Shown here piece by piece: positions 1 through 10,825 of a stretch of 64,000 nt of DNA. Position 1 is the stretch's first letter. Each line of letters opens with the position of its first letter. The notes under the pieces were generated by a model. It was not told the origin of the DNA, ran no database searches, and saw only the letters and a list, made by a program, of their open reading frames with translations. This stretch comes from Aquanectria penicillioides (Eukaryota > Ascomycota > Sordariomycetes > Hypocreales > Nectriaceae), in the NCBI GenBank assembly GCA_003415625.1, contig PYIU01000007.1, positions 248,001-312,000 on the forward strand, given 5' to 3'. The position numbers and the translations under genes were made by a program.

Positions 1-916
1 GAATGATGTATCTGATGTGAGCATGCGTTTGAAGAATATGAGATTTCTCATAATCCTAGGCATCGGCAAGTCCTACTTAGGTTGTAAAAAAATGGATGTA
101 GTTCTGTCAATTTGCCAGCCATAATTAAAAGCGAATCATCTCTTTCGATTCAACGGATGGATGTGAATGAGTCTGCTCGTGTGTATGCTTAGCTACCGTC
201 GCCTAGGCCTAATCAAGTCTCATTGAGCTTAAAATTCGTTAAATATACATCAGGCGCGTATGTTTTCTGAGTTTACACATGTGAAACCCCATTGAATACT
301 TTAATTTATCGCGCTAAGCCATGTGTTGGCCATGTGTTGGCCATGTGTTCGCCATGTATTGACCCATGAAGTCGGGTGAATTGTTTTTTTGAGAAGCACT
401 CAAATACCTCCAATAGCGCCCCAGATTGAAAACTAGAGCTCGCTGGCTGCTAAGATGGATCGCCACAAAACAGTACGTAAATGTCGCGCGTGCGGGGCGA
501 GGTCCTTGCAAAGCGACTTCTACATGCATCCTCATTCGCAGGGTCGGCACGAAACTGCCGGCTGGAGAGCTTTTTGCCAGGATATGCCGTTTCTATGACG
601 TCGAGACGATCAGTAGACAGAAAGAAACAACGCGAGCTGGGTTTTGAGGATGATGCAAATGAATGTTCTAGGGAGTAATTGCTCCTGTGGTGCTAGAAAA
701 ACGGCAGCATGGATGAAAATTCAATGACGACGGTGACGTCGGGAATCGTCTGCCCTGCTGCCATTGCAAATCGCGATCTTCGACCTGCGACCGCTCAACT
801 TATATTTCAGCAATTGTCTTGGAACAAGAATCATATTCCACACAATCTCAGATACCTAGTTTTGATACCTTCTCCTTAACTAAGTCTCCAGGTACTGGAA
901 AGCTGAGCTCGGCAGA
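1..916. other. Left-edge noncoding stretch
   Basis: I see no gene here. The open frames are short, overlap on both strands and show no domain, signal peptide or splice pattern. A short tandem repeat lies at 318-361. The last part should hold the promoter and 5' leader of the phosphatase gene that starts at 917. Confidence 0.6.
318..361. repeat. 11-bp tandem repeat, four copies
   Basis: Unit GCCATGTGTTG is repeated four times head to tail; the last two copies carry single substitutions. It lies in a noncoding region and no function is apparent. Confidence 0.9.
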
Positions 917-2065
917 ATGCGCTTTTTCAATCGACAATCAGGCCCAGCGCCAGAAGGCAAGGCAAAATTCTCCCGTTCCCGCAAGCATCAGCATGAGCCA
1001 TACACGATGTCAACGCGACCGAGGTTTGGGCAATGGCTCAAGCATACTTGGCTGGATATTGTCACCATGATTCTCATGGGTGCGGTCGGGCTTGGGGTAA
1101 GCATGATAAGCACGTAGTGGACTAGCATCAATATCTAACCCTGACAGGTCTACGAAGCGCATCCAGCCCCTTCGAGGTCATTTGCCGTCACCTTCTCTGA
1201 CGGAGAGGTGGTCTTTCCTGAATTCGCCTATCCGCTGAGGGATGAGATTATTCCAATTTGGCTCGCAGCCTTCCTGGCTAGCGTTATCCCTATTGTGGTC
1301 ATCCTACTGATGCAGATCCGAGTACGGTCTTTTTGGGATGTCAACAACGCAGTTATTGGCCTTCTATATTCCCTGATCTCAGCCGCTGTATTCCAGGTGT
1401 TCCTGAAATGGTTGATCGGAGGACTGCGCCCTCACTTTTTGGATGTGTGCAAGCCAGATATTAGCTTGGCTAACGACCAAGGCTACAATAAGAAAGGATA
1501 CCAGCAGATTTTCTACACGAGGGAAATATGCACAGGCGACGAAGACCAAATCGACGACAGTCTTGAGTCATTCCCAAGCGGTCACACGACTGCTGCCTTT
1601 GCCGGCTTCATCTACCTGTACCTGTATCTCAACGCAAAGCTCAAGGTCTTCTCCAACTACCACCCTGCCATGTGGAAGTTGATCGTCATCTACGCCCCCG
1701 TTCTCGGAGCAGTGTTGATTGGAGGTGCTCTAACCATCGACGAGTTCCACAATTGGTATGACGTCTTTGCAGGAGCCGTCATCGGCACCATGATGGCCTT
1801 TTCAGCCTATCGGATGACTTATGCTGCTGTGTGGGATTGGAGGTTCAACCATATCCCTCTTAACCGAGGCTCGCCATTCGTGTATGCTACCGATGGTGCC
1901 GATTTGTATGATGCAGTCTTCACCCGCAAGGCGGGATGGGGCAGTTATGCCACTCCTAGAAGCGGAAACGGGCATGACAACGGCCACACGGGTCTCCACC
2001 ACGACGAGCCAACGATTCCTCGGAGAGCAGTGGGAAGCACAAGACACCCAGATCAAATGGTGTAA
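917..2065 (+). CDS. PAP2-family lipid phosphate phosphatase, 365 aa
   Basis: Exons 917-1096 and 1148-2065; the 51-bp intron has GTAAGC/CTAACCCTGACAG signals and leaves the frame intact. The protein is a multi-pass membrane enzyme of the type that dephosphorylates phosphatidate, diacylglycerol pyrophosphate or related lipid phosphates (DPP1/LPP family). The PAP2 signature is visible: motif 1 as K147 with R154-P155, motif 2 as PSGH at 203-206, and motif 3 with H261 and D265. The serine-arginine pair that normally opens motif 3 is Ala254-Leu255 here. Length is normal for fungal DPP1-like proteins. An alternative start is Met31, which also precedes the first membrane segment. Confident family call; the exact substrate is unknown. 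Confidence 0.9.
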
Positions 2066-2733
2066 TCAGGTTAAGGTGGCTTTATCCGCATTCTTCCATG
2101 AATGAAAACTTGAATGGGATTGGCCTTTGGCTTTTCACCTGGGAGGATGTCGTTTGTGGTCAGATTCAATATGAAGGACTAGCATACAATGACACGCACA
2201 GCTGAGTAATAAAATGACGAGAAATTTTATTCCGAATCGTTCCACATAAATTACTAAACCACATTTTATCCCGAGATGTTCGGTAAATCTACCCGTACCA
2301 GCCGTCTCAACACTCAATGATGCCGGCAAGCATTGGCCAATGCGGGGCATGCACCTCCGTGACTCTAACAAGCAAAGGGAGCACATGATCATCCATGGAT
2401 TCTAGCATGTCCTAATAGATTAGTAAATCGCATTTAGAAATGATCGTCCAAATTTGTCCAGGTAAATTTGCCCAGTCAATTATCGTCTAACGCCCTATAA
2501 CGCAGGCTCAATTTAGTAATTTTGAGCATCGTCAATTTGCACGACAAAAAGGCTTCCCTGGAAACCATGCTGAAGGGAAAAGTTGGTATCAATCCTGAAA
2601 AAGAGGATAAGTTCTCCAGTCTTTTCTTTTCAAATACTGTTTGAGGAAATTCTGGAGTCCTTGCTTCCGCCAGCCTCACGAGGCAGTGGTTTGCACATGG
2701 TTATGGTTAAATCGGCTCCGTACCACATGAGTG

Positions 2734-2754
2734 CCCCAGGCCAAATAGGCTAAA
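2734..2754 (+). promoter_or_regulatory. Candidate CreA and XlnR/Xyr1 sites upstream of the xylanase
   Basis: CCCCAG at 2734-2739 is the reverse complement of CTGGGG and fits the CreA/Cre1 consensus SYGGRG. GGCTAAA at 2748-2754 is the xylanase activator motif. They lie eight bases apart, about 320 bp before the GH11 start. Both motifs are short and could occur by chance, but their pairing in a xylanase promoter is what is known from Aspergillus and Trichoderma. Confidence 0.5.
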
Positions 2755-2984
2755 TAGCGTCTCAGACATATTCGAAAGACGCCACACTTAGTATCTTCTT
2801 CCCACATCTTGTGCAGCTCTATTCTATTTCATCTAACTGGATGCGATGATCATGTCGGCTCTCCTCTTTTGTCACGGAGCAAATATGTAAATTGTGCTGT
2901 TATTTTCCAGCCGGTTAAATGAGAACTGTGGGCATCGCGGACGAGCGGCATACTATAGTGTCTGTAATATCAAGATGTTCAACA

Positions 2985-2992
2985 TATAAAAG
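2985..2992 (+). promoter_or_regulatory. TATA box of the GH11 gene
   Basis: TATAAAAG lies 84 bp upstream of the xylanase ATG, a usual distance for a highly inducible fungal secreted-enzyme gene. Confidence 0.6.
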
Positions 2993-3070
2993 AGCCAAGA
3001 GTTTCTCGTGAAGGTGAATGCTGCCAAAATATCTATCATTCTCATCATATCATCAAAGTCCTACAACTAA

Positions 3071-3754
<684 letters not shown>

Positions 3755-4208
3755 GAAAGGACTTGAAACAAGCATTGCACGTACCCGACGCTAGATTGGT
3801 TGAGGTTCGGGGGTGGATCAATGCTGTCTTCAGAGGGTTGTACTCATTCACGCCATTTGGCCCGTCATTCTACAAGTATCATTCTCGAAATTGGTCATCA
3901 GTCCTTTCGTTGATGGTTTAAGATGATCTATCGACCCAAGAAAAACGCACTCTCCTTTTCAATAAACTTTCTCTTCAATACTTCCATCTGCGGAATGTGT
4001 GGATTTAACATATCATTCATTTGTTGCAATGTCTGAAACAGAAGCTAGCAATGGTACATATCATGGAAATGGGATGGCAATAGTAGTCGGCCAAGTAAAG
4101 TACCGTCGCAAACATTTCTTGATCAATTGAATCACATTGCTACGCTAAAGAGCCATGGCACATATCTGGTCTCTAATGTTTATTTGATTGTTGTTCTATG
4201 ACATTGCC
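3755..4208. other. Intergenic, between two convergent genes
   Basis: Holds the 3' ends of the xylanase (+) and the lectin-like gene (-). No gene seen. Confidence 0.6.
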
Positions 4209-4632
4209 TTATTCTAAGAACGAGTCATGTTAGCTTGGACCATGACTTCGGGCGTGTGAAGAACTTACGGTAGTTAAAACCGCCGTTGCTGTTTCCGATG
4301 CGCTCAGACAAGTTGACGTCACGACCATGTCTTTCTCCATTGGAATCAAAGAGATAAGCACGGAGAATTGGGACTCCATCACCCTCAAGGCTGAATTGGA
4401 TCTCCTCGGCGGAGTCGGAGAAGTCTTGTATGATTAGCATGGCATTGATGCGATGAGCCTCAGGTATGAACTTACTTTCACCATCCCAGCCGAATGAGCC
4501 TTCATTGTTTCCAAGATGGTTGTTGAGGTCGATCTCAGCGTCGACGAAATCGCCATCGTCGTTTCGGAGCCTGGCCCGAAGGATGTGGCCGTCATCGACG
4601 CGGATATCCTCGGCGCTCTCGTGGAAAGACAT
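4209..4632 (-). CDS. Cyanovirin-N homology (CVNH) lectin-like protein, 105 aa
   Basis: Three exons on the minus strand: 4632-4476, 4424-4269 and 4213-4209. Splicing out the 51-bp intron (4425-4475) turns an aberrant stretch into a continuous GENFSDSAEEI, as expected for the family. The second intron (4214-4268, GTAAGT...CTAACATGAC...TTCTTAG) leaves a final exon that adds only part of a Gln codon and the stop. The protein starts MSFHESAEDI with no signal peptide, so it is probably cytosolic. The two symmetric halves of the CVNH fold are recognisable, each with an LR-A-L pattern followed by a GNxxG turn (LGNNEGSF; IGNSNGGF). CVNH proteins bind high-mannose glycans; their role in fungi is unclear. 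Confidence 0.88.
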
Positions 4633-5190
4633 GACTACTGTATTTGAGTGATTGAAGTGTCAAAAGTGAGGATTGATTGGTATGGTTGGTGATGGGAGAG
4701 AAGAGGTGTTGCAGTTTGGAGGAAAGAGAGGGTTTATATGCCGATTGATGCAAGCCACCGGGTTAGGGGTTTCGACGGGAGGCCTCAAATCTTCTGTACC
4801 TCCCATCGAGTGTAGAAATGGATGGTTCTCCTGTTGGCCCCTCATCTTAGCCATCTCGCTGCGTCTTGTCGGCAGCCAAGCCCGTTGAAGGCCCCTCCTG
4901 AATCACCGAGTGAGTGCTCTGGCGCATTCTTCTGTGGCGGGCGTCATGGCTGCTCCACTCATTCCTCAACGTGGAAGAAAGCAGCCGCCCAGTCGCAATA
5001 GTTTCGCCTTGGCGCCCACACGAGAGGACACGTCACAAAGGGGGAGGGCGTTGGGTCTGGACCCTGCGAGTGATGCCATGCGAGACACGGGAGTGGGATG
5101 GCTGCGAGTTGGATGGCCCACATCGCCGTCGCGGGCAAGGCACTCACATCTGACGCCAAGTAAGAACAAGTACGGAGGCCAAGCGCAGAG

Positions 5191-5225
5191 GCCAAGCAAG
5201 GCCAAGCAAGGCCAAGCAAGGCCAA
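5191..5225. repeat. Decamer tandem repeat GCCAAGCAAG
   Basis: Three perfect copies plus a half copy. A diverged copy lies just upstream. Confidence 0.9.
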
Positions 5226-5360
5226 AGCCGGGAATCCGAAGCAGAGGCTCTGAGCGCTTCGTCCCGCAGCAAAGTGGATCTCGGCAAGGGCAGCTGCAGC
5301 GGGTTCGGCAAGGGAGCTTCCGGTCGTCTAAACTTTACGAGCACAATGGAGCGCCGTGGA

Positions 5361-5410
5361 GCTTGATAGAGCTTGATAGAGCTTGATAGAGCTTGATAGA
5401 ACTTGATAAG
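5361..5410. repeat. Decamer tandem repeat GCTTGATAGA
   Basis: Four perfect copies and a fifth with three changes. It has the same 10-bp period as the array 140 bp upstream but an unrelated unit. Confidence 0.9.
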
Positions 5411-6280
5411 GCACGTAGCCTGAGGTTGTGTAGTTGATTAAAACACATTCACGGCCGCCGTCCACCAACCAGTCTCGTCTTGTTGTGTTTGAAGATGAAG
5501 ATCTGCACAGCCAATGTTTCACATACAGAACCCGTCAGTCGGATCGCGGCATGTGATCTTAGATCTGTTCATTTTGGGTAGTTGGGAGTTGGTAGTGCAG
5601 GACATAAGAAATGGACACGAAGGGCTGATACATCGTAGACAAGGTTTCTTACTTTGGAAACATGTGCCAGATGCACATTGAAAACATTCCAAATACATAT
5701 ACATCGTTTGTTTGCAGAGCTCCTCATTGGTTGACTAGCGAGTGATTTGATTCCATTTAACTGAGATTGTTACGTAGCGTGCCGGAGCGTGAATGCTGAA
5801 GTAATCTTAAACTCCATGGATGGTGGTGGCCAAAGCCTCTGATTTCGGCCAAAATCCTGGGGTGCTTTGTATAGCGTAACGCAATTTGCAATGTTTGCCT
5901 TGTTACGCAAGTGGATCCTGGATGTGGTTGGCTAGGCTTCCGACACCATCAACTTCGGCCGCATTTGCGGGCATTGGAAATTCAGGAGATTGGACAATTC
6001 GTGACAGAATGTGATTATGAAGGCTCTGCTTAGAAAATAGACATGTAATTGTGATTCGCGGTCACTCAGATTCATGCTTGGATGAAAATAAATGAGAGAT
6101 TGTTGTCGCGACTTTAGTTACAACGCCACTTCTACATTTCCAGCTTCAAGAAGTCAAAATTTTTCCCGACATCATGCGCTCCTCAACTTTAACCTAATTC
6201 CTAAGCTCAGATGGCATCGTATCTGCTTGCGGGCTTGCACTACCTGCCCCCACCTTCTCGCAGCTAGAGCGGCTGGGGTG

Positions 6281-7136
6281 ATGATGAAACGCGGTTGGGC
6301 TCAAACCTTGATTGCGTGCATCCTTGGAAACGCCAACAACCTTGAAGATACCGGCCTGCACCCCGTCAATCCCGACAATGATACCCATTAGACTGCTGCA
6401 CAGAATACTCGTCAAATGCAGGTATCCGACGATGCACTCACCGCTAGGGATTTGGCTCGCTTCAACCACCACCCGAATTCTACATTGAGCCTGACGGAGC
6501 ATATCGAAGATCTTCGCCTCACCTTCTCGACGTACTCAGATGCGGCAACACATAATCACAACTACAGGGTGCTCTTTGGAGAGGGCGATTGGACCGTTGT
6601 TTTGGCCAAGGCTGGTGGTATCAACGACGGCCCGCTGCCAGATTTGACTGGGACATTTCTGCCTCTAACAGACAGGATCATCAGCTTCGATCTCATGACA
6701 ATTTCCCGTTGGAATGGGGGTATGATGATGGAAGAGTATTAATAGTTTGATATACCTGCTACGTATCGACAACTCGGCGTGCTGCCCTACCGACCAGAGG
6801 CAGACCTTCCAGACATTGAGCTCAACCCATTTTTCACACCTCTATCGGCCAGCCCTAACGAAAGCAACTCCGCTTCAAACAAAGTATCAATGACTAAAGT
6901 GGATGACGCGCTGAATTCCAGAAAATTGGACGGCTACTGTTGCGATGTTAACTTGAACCTTCAGAGGAGATTGGAACTTGCCACTGTATTTGACCTCCTC
7001 GACCGTGAAACCCAATGGAAAGGATTTTAATCTGCTTCATTACACTATTTGTAGATGGGAGAATGGAAAGATTGTTGAAATGCGCATCAACATCCACCTG
7101 TTCGGAATCATCGGTGCGTTGGGGATCTCGCTTTAA
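6281..7136 (+). pseudogene. Tandem SnoaL-like (NTF2-fold) protein, decayed
   Basis: One frame from ATG 6281 reads through TAG at 6389-6391 and through adjacent TAA-TAG at 6740-6745 while keeping recognisable protein on both sides. The best block is the LFGEGDWTVVLA motif typical of SnoaL/ester-cyclase-like proteins, followed by NGGMMMEEY. Beyond the double stop, RQLGVLPYRPEADLPDIELN continues, and a second SnoaL-like unit begins near KVDDALNSRKLD. A +1 shift near 7020 leads to WENGKIVEMRINIHLFG, the usual C-terminal strand of the fold. The second unit is much shorter than a full domain, so it has also lost sequence. Each of the three stops differs from a sense codon (CAG, CAA, TGG) by one C-to-T change in CpA context. 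The active product is unknown; relatives are small secreted or cytosolic hydrolase/cyclase-like proteins. Confidence 0.75.
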
Positions 7137-7246
7137 ATGGCATCACAGCGCAGTATCACCACCTAGTAAGAGTTGATCGAGTCCTTCTCGCCAGGATCTG
7201 GGGATCAATTTGGAAATACATGTATCCTTTGGGTCTTGTTTAAGTA

Positions 7247-8026
7247 TTAAATAGGCGCCCCTCCAAAGTAACAATACATCATTGGCATCCCGATGTTTTC
7301 GTGAGGCATTGGTTTTGGTGGGTTTCCACCACTGGAGCACGTGTGGGGATGAGTATGACAGCTGGGTGTAACACTGATAGCTCTTCTTAACTGGAAGGAT
7401 GCTTCTTCTAGAGATGCATCTGCATCTGAAATGGCTGTAGTCTCAACACAACTTCCACTGTCACTCGTGCAGGGCAAATTCGTAATCTGACCTTCCCGAA
7501 TGCCTCTCTGATGAGAATCATTGTTTGAAGTAGGCGGTTCTCCTATGAATCTGTCGGCTAGCTTTTCCATTAGCTCCTCTAGTCTTCCGAGCCGTTGCCC
7601 TAGCTGTCGAATAGAAATTTGCGACGCCTCGGCCGGATCATCAAATTCTTGTTACGGCAAAGACCGCCACGGCGCCTGCACACGAGATCATTCGAAGCCA
7701 CAAAATTGCATTGAATCATCTTTCGGCGTCGGCCTCGTTCAGGTTAGCGGCTTCAGTTTACAATTGCGGGGTGGCGGCCTTGTGCACTCACACTCCCAAC
7801 AACTATTTGTGCCTTTGCGGATCTTCCTCGTTGAGGATTTATGCCGAGGCCTTTCAACATTCATGCTCAACCTCCTGCTTGAAGATGATCGACACAGAGA
7901 AACCTTGGATGATAGAGCAGCGAGCATCAAACCGAAATACGTAGGGGAAGATGGCCTCGAGGCAAGGGGTGTAAAGTTCAAACCTCGGATACAACGGAAC
8001 GGGCCCCACAGCTCATAATCAGGCAT
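7247..8026 (-). pseudogene. Zn2Cys6 transcription factor remnant
   Basis: Minus strand. The zinc-cluster start RKIRKGTNSCWEC is followed by a well-formed 58-bp intron (7734-7791, GTGAGT...GCTAACCTG...AG) that interrupts the second-pair Cys codon. It resumes as CRRRKMIQC and then VCRRRGGLC. Compared with the family, one residue is added between Cys2 and Cys3, and the IGC triplet holding Cys5 is deleted. A one-base frameshift near 7655 then separates the cluster from a normal linker (RQLGQRLGRLEELMEKL) that runs on to 7247. The regulatory middle domain is missing. The cluster cannot bind zinc normally, so this is a relic. It converges with the SnoaL pseudogene, and the two may have been a regulator-target pair. 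Confidence 0.75.
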
Positions 8027-8697
8027 GAATGGGCTTCATATTGAACCCGTAGTTGCCCTTTGGCTACTTAATAATCTCCCAGCCATTAATTGCCATTTAA
8101 TGAGTAGCCACCAAGCCTAAAGAGCCTATCTATTCATACAGATAGTATACTGATGGGCAATGCTGGCAGTCTAGAATAAGTCTTCGAGTGGCCACTATGG
8201 AGTGCTAGAGCCAGAACTCAATCGTAGCTGGCAGGGACTACTCGTGCTAAGTCAGGGAAGCATCCCTCGGACATGCCTCCCCTCCTTAGTCTCATAGCCA
8301 TTTGATCCTATTTGACGCTGAAAATTCGATGCCTGATTTAGTAGACAATCTGTGATCCTTAGCATTCCTGAGGAACCATGTAAATTTTATGATGACTGCT
8401 CTCCATAGATTATCTGCATGAATGGCTATGTTAATGCATGAGCAGCCTTGAACGTACCTTTTACCCAAAGGTTCTGGGGAGCATGTCATATGATGAATGT
8501 TCTGGGATTGAACCCTGAGGCCCGCTCTCCGAGAATTTCCCCGACACATTCCGCTTCTAGACAATGAACCGATGACGACAGAGCCAGTATTCTGTCTGGA
8601 ATTCTCTATGAATTTGTAATAAGCACTATCGACTTTATTTATTCCACAGTATACTGCCTGAATATTTTAGACTAGCAATATTACAATTTCGCTCACA
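8027..8697. other. Intergenic
   Basis: No gene recognised. The right end is the promoter of the small secreted protein gene at 8698. Confidence 0.55.
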
Positions 8698-9247
8698 ATG
8701 GTGCTCCAGCGTGTCCTTTTTTCCGTCCTTTTTACTCTATCGTCTGCTCTACCTTTGATAGAGAAGAGATCTGTCACATGTCTAAAAGTTGGCAATTCTG
8801 CAACTGCGACATGGACAAACAGTGCCGGCCAGACATGTACCTTCACAGGTATTGTGGGTAGCAACTACGGCACCAATAGCGCTGGATCCGGGGAGTAAGT
8901 CTGACGATCGACCTTGCAACATTTGGGTTGCTAACTTACGATTTTAGTTACTCATGCAATGGTCGATGTGGCGCAGGGTGCACAGGAACAGCTGTTGGGA
9001 ATGCCTATACACAAGATTGTTTCTCCCACGATATTTGCTCCTATTTCGAGAATGCTAGTGGGGGTGCCAGGTATGCGAATCCTACAGAATTAAAGAAAGG
9101 AAATTCTAACGGCCAAGTGATCCTAATTGCGGAACGGTGTACAATGCCGCAATTGATGACACAGCCTTGGGGGTTTTGTATGGGTGTTCCCAAACCAACC
9201 CAAACAATGCTGTATCGAAGCCAACGAACACGGCAGTGTGTAAATAA
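8698..9247 (+). CDS. Small secreted cysteine-rich protein with PLA2-like CxxHDxC core, 149 aa
   Basis: Exons 8698-8894, 8948-9070 and 9118-9247; introns of 53 and 47 bp, both GT-AG. Removing the second intron replaces a nonsense tail with SDPNCGTVYNAAIDD and a clean C-terminus at AVCK. Signal peptide about 1-18, then a Kex2-type Lys23-Arg24 site. The mature part has about nine cysteines. The block CNGRCGAGC is followed by C90-F-S-H93-D94-I-C96, which matches the His-Asp core (CxxHDxC) of secreted phospholipase A2. The rest does not look like a classical PLA2, and it resembles fungal secreted proteins of unknown function. The structure is well supported; the function is open. It could be an effector-like protein or a lipase. 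Confidence 0.75.
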
Positions 9248-10825
9248 CACCACAATGCTATGTATATACCAGAAAGAAGTTGCCTATATGGCTAGATGTT
9301 TCTGATTTAACAGCTAGGCGGTTGGGAATAACTGATCTATTCTGTGTCAATGGTGAGTCATACGTGAGGGCAAGCAAAGCAACCTACGACGACCAAAATT
9401 AGAGCTATGAAGCTAGGAGGGGAAATTACTATTGAAGTTTGTGAGTATATAATCTGGGATGATATGATAACGGTTTTTTCGCGTTACTCAAAACCTCAAA
9501 CCACGAAGACCAGGGTTTTGGCTGAGTAGCCCAGACTTTGGTCGAGACGAACAATCCCCCCATTTTTTTGTGTCTGGATCTCTCCAAGGCCTTCACATCT
9601 AAAATCGCATTATACATGTCCTTATGTTTCATAGTATGAAAGGAAACCATGACCTTGATTGAGGGTAATTCTGGAGGGCTACGTCAACACAGTTTGCCAC
9701 GTGTGGACCAAAACTGGAGATGAAGAATGATTGGACTATTAGACATTTCTTCTAACTCTGCTTTTCGATATCGCTAGGGCCCTTTTTATTCTAAATTTAT
9801 TTTTTAGATTCATTTTATTTCTTTTCTTTGAGTTTGTTCTTATATTTCATTGTTTCTATTATGTTCTTCGGTGTCGCTCTTCACGGAGTGTTGTTGTGCA
9901 AGGGCCAACATCGTTTGCTCATCCTTGCGAGTAACGGTAAGTGTGGAGGCAAAAAGCCCCCATAGAAGATGAAGGCCATGCATCTCAAATCATCTCGTTA
10001 CTTCTAATTATATGTATTTGACCAATTGCCCCAGACTAGGACTCCGGAGAAGGGGTCTTCCTTCCGTCCCTACGGGCCTATGGCCCTGTCTAAAGGATGT
10101 AATGAGCTGATGTGACATTGAAAAGCCGAATGCCTGTGCGTTAAAGTTTCCGGGATAAATCCAGCTGTTGCGCTATCCCACGTCTCAATGCCTACATCCT
10201 GGGTTCTGATGGGTTGGCGGTGACGCCATACGGTGGGATAATTGTGCGCACTATTGTGAACCCGGACATTCGGGGCGTTAGCAACGGGATGCCCCACGAT
10301 GTGGCGGGCACAAGCAGACACTAGAATTGCGTGATACGGTTGCAACCTGGAAAATTTGGGGATACCGAGATGCTCCAGAATTTCTTATCAGACCTTGTCC
10401 GCTCCACCTAGATTCCCCAAACGATTAGGCTTGCTGGAATGCATTTCGATGGGACAACGAAGTGGGACACGGCCGAACCATGGCTTGGATCCAACACACA
10501 AAGCCTTGCTCGCGGGCGCTTGGCTAGGACTTGATGCTTGGCAGACCACAAATCCCTTGCAATCTTTTCTTGGAAGACTGTTACTTCATCTCATGTAGCC
10601 GTATCGAGCAAATATCTCTCGTCTGGTAGAGTGGGATAAAACTGCACTGTCGATAGTCACGTCATTTGCCATGCAAGAGCCAAACTGTGCTCTGACCACC
10701 AAGGAGTTCTGTGCCATACTTATAAATTAGACACGCCAATTGATAAGTCCTATCGTCGTTATGCTATTCATCACTGAGCTCTTTAGGTTATTCTTTTCTT
10801 CATTTTGTGATCCAGAGCGCACACA
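9248..10825. other. Long intergenic region
   Basis: No gene seen. It includes a strongly AT-rich block around 9780-9870 and a GGGCC-TAT-GGCCC palindrome at about 10074-10086. The last few hundred bases should hold the promoter of the permease at 10826. Confidence 0.55.

Larger units (their letters stand above)
4633..6280. other. Gene-free stretch with short tandem repeats
   Basis: Contains the promoter of the CVNH gene near 4640-4750 and two decamer tandem arrays near 5.2 and 5.4 kb. Open frames overlap on both strands and follow the repeats, so none is accepted. Confidence 0.6.

Noticed and set aside
8948..9303. Unspliced reading of the small secreted protein ending in EVAYMARCF
   Set aside because: It ignores a good 47-bp intron at 9071-9117. 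The spliced frame restores the cysteine pattern and a shorter natural C-terminus.
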